The translations under genes and the position numbers were made by a program. A stretch of DNA of 35,394 bases from Candidatus Dormiibacterota bacterium. Its GTDB lineage: Bacteria > Chloroflexota > Dormibacteria > Aeolococcales > Aeolococcaceae. Below the pieces are notes generated by a model, which saw nothing but the letters and a program-made list of their open reading frames with translations, searched no databases and was not told the origin of the DNA. The stretch is taken from the NCBI GenBank assembly GCA_003131685.1, contig PKWB01000112.1, positions 179 through 35,572 of the forward strand, written 5' to 3'. This document shows, piece after piece, positions 28,012 to 35,394 of this stretch (the first letter of the stretch is position 1; the number at the start of each line of letters is the position of its first letter).

Positions 28012-28794
28012 CTATCGTCCCGCGACGACACGATTGCGCAGGACGCCAATCCCGCTGATCTCGACCTCAACCGTGTCACCCACCTTCATGTTCGCCGGGA
28101 GCCCATCGGTTCCCATCCACATGACGTCACCGGGTTCTATCGTGACGTACTTGGTCAGCTCGCTGACGTAGGTTGCGACGTCGAAAATCATGTTCCCCGT
28201 GGCGAACTCGTCCATGACAATCCCATTGAGCCTGACGGTCGTCGTCATGTCGCTCGGATCCAACCCCGTTACGATCCACGGACCCATCGGCTTGAACGTA
28301 TCCGCGTTCTTCGCTCGCCACAGTGTGCGGTCACTTGCCTGCCACGTTCGCTCAGTGACGTCGTTGCCGATGGTCCAACCAAGGATGCAATCGAGTGCCT
28401 CGTCCCTGGAGACGTGCTTCGCTCGCTTCCCGAACACGGCAACCAACTCACCCTCATACTGAAACTCCTCCCCCGAGTCACCGGGCTTGACGATGTCGTC
28501 GTCGTGTGCAATCAGCGCGTTGTTTGCGCGATAGCCGATATCCGGCTTCTCGGGAAACACGGGGGGCCGGCCGAGCAAGCTGGCTCGCCGGATGACGTGG
28601 TCGGCGTAGTTGAGGCCGATACAGAAGAACGTCTTCGGTATCACCGGCACGAGCAGCTTCGTCTTGGGCAGGTCATGGCTCACCGAAGAAATCGTGTTCT
28701 CGCCGAAGAGATCTCCCTGCAATTCACGAATCCGATCGCCGTCCACCAGGCCATACGCGACCCTGCCATCGACCTCGAACCGACACCAAATCAT
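28012..28794 (-). CDS. Fumarylacetoacetate hydrolase family protein
   Basis: FFCIGLNYADHV, EFQYEGELVAVFGKRAKHVSRDEALDCILGWTIGNDVTER, EPGDVMWMGTDGLP. Confidence 0.9.
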   Translation of the reverse strand: MIWCRFEVDGRVAYGLVDGDRIRELQGDLFGENTISSVSHDLPKTKLLVPVIPKTFFCIGLNYADHVIRRASLLGRPPVFPEKPDIGYRANNALIAHDDDIVKPGDSGEEFQYEGELVAVFGKRAKHVSRDEALDCILGWTIGNDVTERTWQASDRTLWRAKNADTFKPMGPWIVTGLDPSDMTTTVRLNGIVMDEFATGNMIFDVATYVSELTKYVTIEPGDVMWMGTDGLPANMKVGDTVEVEISGIGVLRNRVVAGR

Positions 28795-28803
28795 CTCAAC
28801 GCC

Positions 28804-29868
28804 TCACGCAACAACACCAGTCTCGAGGATCTCAAGGCACCGGCGATTGATGCGAGCGGCTACTGCCTCGGTCGTCGCCTCTTCCGCGGGGACCGCTGCA
28901 AAGTCGCCGGTCCATGGCCCCTCGTGCATCGCGCCATCCACCGCGAGTTTGACGGCGCGACCGAACACGGCCGTCTCTTGGAACCACTCGGCCAATGCCG
29001 CGAGCGCGAGGTAAGCCCCGACCGGGTTGGCGCGGTGCGTGCCCACCAGGTGAGGCGCTGTTCCGTGAACCGGCTCGAATATCCCGACGCACCTCCCGCA
29101 CGCCGGAGCACCCGGGTGAACGCTCGCCGACGAGCACAGCGCGATGGAACCCGAACGACCTGCGGCGAGGTCACTCAAGATGTCGCCAAAGATGCCTTCG
29201 GTCATGATGACTGCATTAGGCAAATCACGTTGAGCGAGTTCGAAGGCACAGCGGTCTATGAGGCGGTGCAGAATGGTCACTCCTCGCCGCGTTGCAACGT
29301 CGCTCGCGATGCTTCGCCACAGTCGCCCCGTCGCCCAAAGATTGGCTTTGTCTGCGGAGATGATCACAGTGCCCGGGTGTCGAGCGGCGAAGTCGCACGC
29401 GATGTTTGCGACTTCCTCGATCCGACGGGGCTCCAGCACAATCAGATCCGATGCCGGCGATATGCCGTCACTCTCGATGTGTGTGTCTCGCGGACCGTAG
29501 GCGCCCCCGAGGAGATTGCGCACGAAGGTCAACGGCTGGCCTTCTCCACGCCACACGTGACGAATGCTGATGCGCAGGTCGAAATGCGCCCGTAAGTCCA
29601 GGAGCGCGGCCTCGCTACGCTGGCCGCCGAGGTCCACGCCCGGGTGATCACCGACTGCTCCGAGAAGAACGGCGTCAGCGTCTTCGCACGCTGCCAGCGT
29701 CCGTCTCGGCAGGAGGTCACCGCATTCGACGTACCCCGTGCTACCGACCGGCCACGTCCCGGTCACCTCGATGGGAACTTGACTCTTGGTCGCCTCGAGC
29801 AACTCCGCAGGGCCCCGCATGACTTCGGCACCGATTCCGTCCCCGGGAAGCAACGCGACCCTGATCAC
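28804..29868 (-). CDS. Isocitrate/isopropylmalate dehydrogenase family protein (LeuB/tartrate dehydrogenase-like)
   Basis: VALLPGDGIGAEVM, DAVLLGAVGD, ADKANLWATGRLW, MTEGIFGDILSDLAA, FEPVHGTAPHLVG. Confidence 0.88.
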   Translation of the reverse strand: MIRVALLPGDGIGAEVMRGPAELLEATKSQVPIEVTGTWPVGSTGYVECGDLLPRRTLAACEDADAVLLGAVGDHPGVDLGGQRSEAALLDLRAHFDLRISIRHVWRGEGQPLTFVRNLLGGAYGPRDTHIESDGISPASDLIVLEPRRIEEVANIACDFAARHPGTVIISADKANLWATGRLWRSIASDVATRRGVTILHRLIDRCAFELAQRDLPNAVIMTEGIFGDILSDLAAGRSGSIALCSSASVHPGAPACGRCVGIFEPVHGTAPHLVGTHRANPVGAYLALAALAEWFQETAVFGRAVKLAVDGAMHEGPWTGDFAAVPAEEATTEAVAARINRRCLEILETGVVA

Positions 29869-30680
29869 AACGACAGGAGCTCGCGGCCGGATATCGTCAT
29901 GATCCTGGTGGCCGTCGTCTCACCGACGATCCGAATCAGCTCCGGCAGCCACTGGTCAATCCCATCACTGAAGGTTGGGTGATCCGCATGCCCCAGGTCA
30001 CTTCCGAACGCAAGGAGTCGGTCAGGATAGACGCGAGCCAGGCGCTGAGTCGGTTTCGGCTCGGCGCCGGCGATGAGATCGACCAGAATGCCCACCTCAA
30101 GATAAGCGCCCAGTTCAACAAACGAAGTCACGTGATCGTCGCGCCAACCCAGGAAGGGCATCAAAGGGTGATTGACCAAGAAGCGTCGTACACCCATTGC
30201 TTGCGCGGCCTTGAAGGCTATGACGGTTTCATCCATCGAGACGTGACCCGACGCCAAGACCATATCTGCCGCCGCAACCTCCTCGAAGACCTCGTTCCAC
30301 GCATCATCCAGGCGACCGTTTGGGCATACCGGAACCGTTCTGAACCGAAGCTCGCGATGAACACTGAGCTCTTGGTTCTGGCTTGCGCTCTGATGACACT
30401 GGGAAGAAATCGTGGGCAGCCACACGACTCTGGCTCCGAGCAGCCTGGCCACTCGCACAGCATCAGGGTTTGCACCCCCGACGGTGCTGTTCATGACAAT
30501 TCCACCGACCGCACCGTTCTCGGCGAGCAAGGCTCGCTCGGCCGTCGACCCCTCGTGAGCCTTCAGAACCAGCGTACTGACTCCCGCTTGCCTCGCTGCG
30601 CGCGCCGTGTCGTAGTCGTTGGCATGGCGGGGAAGCAGGCTCGGCGCCGAGTGAACATGGAGATCAACGATCCCATTCAC
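29865..30680 (-). CDS. Amidohydrolase-fold protein resembling DUF6282
   Basis: VDLHVHSAPSLLPRHANDYDTARAARQAGVSTLVLKAHEGST; LVNHPLM; FGSDLGH. Confidence 0.65.
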   Translation of the reverse strand: MNGIVDLHVHSAPSLLPRHANDYDTARAARQAGVSTLVLKAHEGSTAERALLAENGAVGGIVMNSTVGGANPDAVRVARLLGARVVWLPTISSQCHQSASQNQELSVHRELRFRTVPVCPNGRLDDAWNEVFEEVAAADMVLASGHVSMDETVIAFKAAQAMGVRRFLVNHPLMPFLGWRDDHVTSFVELGAYLEVGILVDLIAGAEPKPTQRLARVYPDRLLAFGSDLGHADHPTFSDGIDQWLPELIRIVGETTATRIMTISGRELLSL

Positions 30681-32167
30681 AGTGTGATGTGGTCCAGCGC
30701 CGGGCTGTCAGCCAACTCGCGCCGTCGCAACTTCCCGACCCCGGTGTCGCGCGGGAGAGCCGCCACCCTGATAACGGCGCGAGGTCTCATGAAGTCCGGC
30801 AAGGTCTGGGCTGTGCGGCGCAGGTCGTCGATGGGGAGCGAATCGCCAACCGCGTACAGGATGAGCTCGTCGTCACCCAACTCCCCCGGCCGGCGCCATA
30901 GCGCTACCTCGTCGAGGCTATCGATGGCCGCAAACGCCGTTTCCACGTAACCGATCGGGACAAACTCTCCCTTCACGCGGATCGATTCTGAAGCTCGCTC
31001 GACGAAGATCAGGTTGCCGACTTCGTTGATCTGGCCCAGGTCTCCGGTGTGGAACCAACCGTCCTCATCAAGCGCCGTGTCGATATCGGCGCCCCGTACG
31101 TATCCCGAGAACAGCGTTCCGGCCTGGAGCTCCTTCACAAGGATTTCTCCGTCGCCGTTCAAACGCCAGGTGAGATCGTCTCTGCACCGGCCCCCATATC
31201 GAGCGATGACCTCGCCGGGAGATGCGTCCTGGCCCTGACGCCAGATCCACGTGTGGCTGAGGCCACCTGCCTCGGTCGATCCGTAGCACGAGACACCCAA
31301 TGGCACGCCGAACCGGGAGAGAAATGATCCGTCCGCGTAGAAGACCAGGCGAACGCGATGGTCGCGTGCGTCCGCCTCTGTGGATGCGCGATTCAAGATT
31401 GCCACGTGTGGTGCGTGCAGGATCAGGACCGTGGTCCCGGTCGTGACCACCGTCGGCCAGAATGCGCTCGCTGAGAACCTTGCAACGGTCAGGATGTCCG
31501 AATTCCCGGTCAGCCCGGCCACCACACCGTAACCGAGCGGGTTGATATGAAACATCGGAAGCGGCGCCAGTACCGTATCCGCGCGCGACAAGCAGAGCGA
31601 GTCGGCCACGAATCGGCCAAGGCGCACGAAGTACTCGTGCGTTTGGACGCAGAACTTTGGTACGCCACTCGTGCCCGACGTGTGCATGTACCCCGCCGTA
31701 TCGAGTGGGTTCCGTTGGAGGCCGAGAGGAGGCCGGGAGCTGGGCTCGATCGGGATCGGTGTCCCATCGATAGAGAGGATCAGTTGATCCAGATCGTCGG
31801 CGTGGATGTGGCGCACGCCTGCCGGGGCCGCGTGCGCTTCTGATCGCCGTACACAAATCACGGTCTCTGGACGCAAGTCGCTCATCATCTGGGCCAGAAG
31901 TTCATCTGGGTATTGCGGGTTGAGGAGGGCAGCTTCAGCTCCAAGGAGTTGCAGTGCCAGCCACGCGAGCAGGTAGCTCATCGACGTTCCGCCAATCAAC
32001 GCAACTCGGCTCCCCGGCACTACCCCATGCGCACGCAACGCCTCCGCGGCGCCGATGGACGCGCTGACTGCGCGCCCGAGCTCCCATGTGGACTCCGCAA
32101 TTCCAAAGCGCGCGTCCGGGCGGCGCCGGCCGGCGGAGAGAATGAGCTCCGCGAGGTTTCGCGTCAC
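30677..32167 (-). CDS. AMP-dependent acyl-CoA synthetase/ligase
   Basis: YMHTSGTSGVPK (A-motif), YGSTEAGG, GWFHTGDLGQINEVGNLIFVERASESI. Confidence 0.88.
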   Translation of the reverse strand: MTRNLAELILSAGRRRPDARFGIAESTWELGRAVSASIGAAEALRAHGVVPGSRVALIGGTSMSYLLAWLALQLLGAEAALLNPQYPDELLAQMMSDLRPETVICVRRSEAHAAPAGVRHIHADDLDQLILSIDGTPIPIEPSSRPPLGLQRNPLDTAGYMHTSGTSGVPKFCVQTHEYFVRLGRFVADSLCLSRADTVLAPLPMFHINPLGYGVVAGLTGNSDILTVARFSASAFWPTVVTTGTTVLILHAPHVAILNRASTEADARDHRVRLVFYADGSFLSRFGVPLGVSCYGSTEAGGLSHTWIWRQGQDASPGEVIARYGGRCRDDLTWRLNGDGEILVKELQAGTLFSGYVRGADIDTALDEDGWFHTGDLGQINEVGNLIFVERASESIRVKGEFVPIGYVETAFAAIDSLDEVALWRRPGELGDDELILYAVGDSLPIDDLRRTAQTLPDFMRPRAVIRVAALPRDTGVGKLRRRELADSPALDHITL

Positions 32168-33303
32168 AGGCCCAGGGCCTCCGGATGGCGCAGTATGCGA
32201 CGCGCAATGTAGTTACGCAACACCTCGAGGGAGCCGCCGGCCACGCGAAGCACCTTGATGTCCTGCAGCATGTCGCCAAAGTCCTGCTCTCTATAGAGCC
32301 CATGGGCGCCTACCAGTGCGAAGACCTCGTTGATCGTGTGTTCCGCTGCATTGACGGCCAGCATCTTCGCGAGAGTCGTCTCGAGGGAATGCTCGGTACC
32401 CTGGTCGCTGAGCGTCGCAGCGTGATCCCGCACGAGGGAGGCGGCGTAGAGTTCCGCGTACAGGTTTGCAACCGTCCATTGAATGCCCTGAAAGTCCGTC
32501 ACCATACCGTCGCCAACGCGGCGCTCGGCAGCGTAGGCGATCGCTTCCGCTAGCGCTCGGCGGCCCCAACCGATGAGCTCTGACGCATTGCCGAGACGAC
32601 TGAGGTTGAAGGTGCTCAGAAAGGTCTGCATCCCCATTCCGGGTTCGCCGAGCAGGGCGGTGTCCGGTACCCGAACGTTGTCGAACATCACATCAGCCGT
32701 GGGAATCATCCGAAGGCCGATGGGGTCGGTCTGTCGCGTCGACAGCCCGTGCGTGGTTCGGTCCACCAGGAATGCCGTGAGACCCGCATCCGTCATGGCG
32801 TACACGAGGGTCACGTCGCACTGGTGGCCCAGATTGACATGGCACTTGTGGCCGTTGATGACCCAGCCATCTGCGTCCCGCGTGGCCGTCGCCCTCATGA
32901 GCTTGAGCGACGAGCCCACCCCCGGCTCGGAGATGCTCTCGGAGAAGATGCATTCACCGGTGGCTATGCCTGGGAGGTATCGCTGTCTCTGCTCCGGGGA
33001 GCCCCAGGCCAGGAGCCAGCATTGGCCTTGGATCGAGATCTGCGGCGATATCAGACGGTGGCGTCCAACCTCTTCCTCAACGAGGCAGTATTCAGCGACC
33101 CCGCCACCGCTGCCACCATCGGCAATCGGTGTCATGGGTCCAACCCATCCCCTCCTGCCCATCTCGACGTAGAGGTCGCGCGGAAACCGGGCGTCGCGGC
33201 TGGCGGAGTCAAGTTCGGATCGGTGCTCGATGCCGAAGGCCGCCATGTCGCGAATCGTGACCGCCGCCCATTCGGGGTTTGCCGGATGGAGCTCGACGTA
33301 CAT
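32164..33303 (-). CDS. Acyl-CoA dehydrogenase family protein
   Basis: SISEPGVGSSLKLMRATATRDADGWVINGHKCHVNLG; AEHTINEVFALVGAHGLYREQ; C-terminal region. Confidence 0.9.
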   Translation of the reverse strand: MYVELHPANPEWAAVTIRDMAAFGIEHRSELDSASRDARFPRDLYVEMGRRGWVGPMTPIADGGSGGGVAEYCLVEEEVGRHRLISPQISIQGQCWLLAWGSPEQRQRYLPGIATGECIFSESISEPGVGSSLKLMRATATRDADGWVINGHKCHVNLGHQCDVTLVYAMTDAGLTAFLVDRTTHGLSTRQTDPIGLRMIPTADVMFDNVRVPDTALLGEPGMGMQTFLSTFNLSRLGNASELIGWGRRALAEAIAYAAERRVGDGMVTDFQGIQWTVANLYAELYAASLVRDHAATLSDQGTEHSLETTLAKMLAVNAAEHTINEVFALVGAHGLYREQDFGDMLQDIKVLRVAGGSLEVLRNYIARRILRHPEALGL

Positions 33304-33315
33304 CAGGCAGTCGAC

Positions 33316-34323
33316 TCAGACGTTGACCGCAACAGCCGCGATCGAACCGATGTCCACGGTGCCGATCTCGCTGAGCACCTCACGAGCGTCCGCCATGTCG
33401 AGCTCCGAAGCGGCGCTGATCGGGGCGCGGACCGGGCCCCCCGCCATTCCCAAGAGCTCGGTGATGTATTTGACGAGGGCGACATTATGCCCACCCCTAT
33501 TGACAAACCGGTTGTGCAGTCGGTTCGCAGCCCAGAGGATGGGTCGTAGTGCAGCCGCTGCATTCTCCACGTTCCCGGCCTTGAGCGCGGATGCGAAGTG
33601 CTCGCAATACGGGAAACGCGTGTTCTGGACGTAGAAGGGCCGCGAACTTCCGAGCAGGACCGGCGGTACGTGCGACGTGCCGAAGGTCGCCAATCCAAAG
33701 AGGGTGTACTCCTCGAGCGGACAGCTGACCACGATGGTCTCGCCGACTGCGGAGAGCATGTCCGCATATCCGCTGAGGCTTCGCGACGCCTCCTTGAGGC
33801 CGCTGAATGTATCGATAGCGGCCATTCGGGTGGCGAGCTGTGGCGTGATGTAGAAGCCCACCTCCGACACCGTCGTGCTGTATGAGCAGATCGCGAGATC
33901 CGAGACTTCTGCGACGCTCTCGAAGTAGCTGAGGACGCCCGCGTCATCTCGGGAACCGTAGTACGGAGGCCACAGCATCAAGGCGTCGGCACCGCTGCGC
34001 TCAGCGGATCGCGCCAGTTCCTGCGAGTCTCTCGCGCATGTGCTGGTCACCCCCACCATTACCTTGAGGCGACCAGCGGCAGCATCAACTACCGTTTCCG
34101 CAATCAGTTTCCTCTCGTCAAGGGTCAGGGTCCAGAACTCCTGATAGTTGGACCCAACGTAGAGTCCGGTGACTCCAGGAATCTGCAGGCTCAGTTCAAC
34201 GTTACGACGCAATCCGTCGACATCAATGGTTCCGTCAGCGCTGTAAGGCGTCGTGACGATCAGCAAGTATCCGGAGATACTGCGCAGCCACGCCTTGGCT
34301 TCCGATCTCGAGTATTCAGCCAC
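33316..34323 (-). CDS. Dihydrodipicolinate synthase/N-acetylneuraminate lyase family aldolase
   Basis: VTTPYSADGTIDVDGLRRNVELSLQIPGVTGLYVGSNYQEFWTLTLDERKLIAETVVDAAAGRLKVMVGV. Confidence 0.85.
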   Translation of the reverse strand: MAEYSRSEAKAWLRSISGYLLIVTTPYSADGTIDVDGLRRNVELSLQIPGVTGLYVGSNYQEFWTLTLDERKLIAETVVDAAAGRLKVMVGVTSTCARDSQELARSAERSGADALMLWPPYYGSRDDAGVLSYFESVAEVSDLAICSYSTTVSEVGFYITPQLATRMAAIDTFSGLKEASRSLSGYADMLSAVGETIVVSCPLEEYTLFGLATFGTSHVPPVLLGSSRPFYVQNTRFPYCEHFASALKAGNVENAAAALRPILWAANRLHNRFVNRGGHNVALVKYITELLGMAGGPVRAPISAASELDMADAREVLSEIGTVDIGSIAAVAVNV

Positions 34324-34368
34324 GGGTACCTCCTTTGGTCAGGCGGAATTTGTCTGGGGTGGGTAGCG

Positions 34369-34500
34369 TCAAGTTGCCTCCACTGGTCGACCTGGGTCGA
34401 GTGGCAGCGCCACGGGGTGTGGTCCGGGGGCGCCAGCGCTCACTGGGGCGTTTGAGCGCTCAAGGAGACGATCCAAAACACGCCCTGCCAGTTGCACCAC
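34369..34500 (-). pseudogene. 43-aa ORF resembling the N-terminus of the sucC-like gene at 16175 (remnant)
   Basis: VVQLAGRVLDRLLERSNAPVSAG... versus VAQLTEHLSKGLLERFKVPIGTG...; GTG 7 nt after GGAGG, same geometry as 16175. Confidence 0.5.
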
Positions 34501-34638
34501 ACTGCGTCCTCCAGCCGAGTTGACCCGGATCTGGAGCCCTAGGTGCCTTTGACCGTTCTCCGAGGTTTACGCCTCGCAGGTCTGAGCTCGACTCCCGACA
34601 CCTCTCTGCCCAGCGAGCAGTCGGACGGTGCCTTCGAC
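34501..34638 (-). ncRNA. Candidate SD-sequestering structured leader, copy 2
   Basis: Same 138-nt length as copy 1; 43-nt identical block at 34507-34549; hairpins CTGCTC-GCT-GGGCAG, CGAGG-CGTAAA-CCTCG and CTCCAG...CTGGAG preserved with compensating changes. Confidence 0.75.
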
Positions 34639-34687
34639 GTATGTAAAGGATAGGCGTTTCCCGACCGCTTCGCTACTGCGCGTTGAT

Positions 34688-35394
34688 TCAGTCGCTGAAC
34701 CTTGGTGGACGCCGCTGCCGAAAGGCCTCCCACCCCTCGGCGGCATCGGCGCTCTCCTGCGACATCGCCTGCGTGAGCGATTCAAGCTCCACCGTCGCCG
34801 CGAAGGTCGTGTCCAGAGTGATCGCCAGGGTTCGTTTGGTTGCCCGAACGGCCTGAGGCGAGTTCGCGGCGATAGCCGTGGCGAGCTCGATGGCCGATGT
34901 GACGGCAGCAGCGTCATCGACCACGCGGTTCACCAAGCGCACAGCGAGCGCACGGTCCGCATCAACCGGAAGGCCCGACATCAACATTTCGGCGGCCACT
35001 CCCGACCCCACGAGGCGTGTGAGGAGATAGGTTGTCCCCCCGCCCGGATGGATGCCCAAATGGACGAAGGACGCCGCGAAGCGTGCCGATCGCGCAGCAA
35101 TTCGAATGTCGCAGCTCAGCGCGAGATTGAGGCCGGCCCCGACTGCCGCTCCATTCACCGCAGCGATCACCGGCATTCGAAGTTCCCGGAATCCCAGAAA
35201 CACCTCGTAGAAGCATCGCAGCAGGTCGCGGCCTCCCATCGCATCCCGCTTCGGTTGGTCCCGCAGTGCTCCAAGATCGGCACCCGAACAGAAGGCCGTT
35301 CCATTTCCTGTTACGACGACGCACCGCACCGTCGGGTCCGATCGAAGATTCGACACAGCCGCAACCAATGCCTGCACAAGTGGCGGGTCCAGGG
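34688..35394 (-). CDS. Enoyl-CoA hydratase/isomerase family protein (N-terminus beyond window)
   Basis: VVVTGNGTAFCSGADLGAL, MPVIAAVNGAAVGAGLNLALSCDIRIAARSARFAASFVHLGIHPGGG; frame remains open upstream of 35377 (LDPPLVQALVAAV). Confidence 0.9.
   Translation of the reverse strand, partial: LDPPLVQALVAAVSNLRSDPTVRCVVVTGNGTAFCSGADLGALRDQPKRDAMGGRDLLRCFYEVFLGFRELRMPVIAAVNGAAVGAGLNLALSCDIRIAARSARFAASFVHLGIHPGGGTTYLLTRLVGSGVAAEMLMSGLPVDADRALAVRLVNRVVDDAAAVTSAIELATAIAANSPQAVRATKRTLAITLDTTFAATVELESLTQAMSQESADAAEGWEAFRQRRPPRFSD

Noticed and set aside
1-35394. CRISPR arrays, tRNA/rRNA genes, transposases or integrases
   Set aside because: None seen by eye on either strand; no direct evidence of mobile-element genes despite the pseudogenes.

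Overview
High-GC window, probably from an actinobacterial- or Chloroflexota-like genome (inference from GC and gene style). Left part (1-9.2 kb): partial GGDEF/GAF membrane protein, secreted S8 subtilase with a C-terminal SGSSW repeat tail, VOC protein, potA-potD-potB-potC type polyamine ABC operon, small lipoprotein, and a frameshifted VC0807-like pseudogene. Right part (9.3-35.4 kb): a large catabolic island with a Liv-type ABC transporter (H-K-M-G-F), a PEP mutase/ICL-family enzyme, DUF3870, a SucC/SucD-like CoA ligase pair, two MaoC/hot-dog hydratases, a ThDP enzyme, a CMD-family protein, RraA, MmgE/PrpD, malate synthase, MFS, an isochorismatase remnant, FAH, a LeuB-like dehydrogenase, a DUF6282-like protein, an acyl-CoA ligase, an acyl-CoA dehydrogenase, a DapA-like aldolase and an enoyl-CoA hydratase. 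Main discovery candidate: a family of about 138-nt structured leaders, found at least twice at high identity (16037-16174 +; 34501-34638 -) and probably twice more in diverged form (27830-27967 -; 9303-9451 +). Each lies just upstream of an operon of this island, in sense orientation. Each has a 5' hairpin, and in three of the four a terminal stem pairs with the Shine-Dalgarno GGAGG located 7-8 nt before a GTG codon. This looks like an undescribed (or at least not recognised by me) translational riboswitch or cis-regulatory RNA class controlling a catabolic regulon. All alignments were done by hand.
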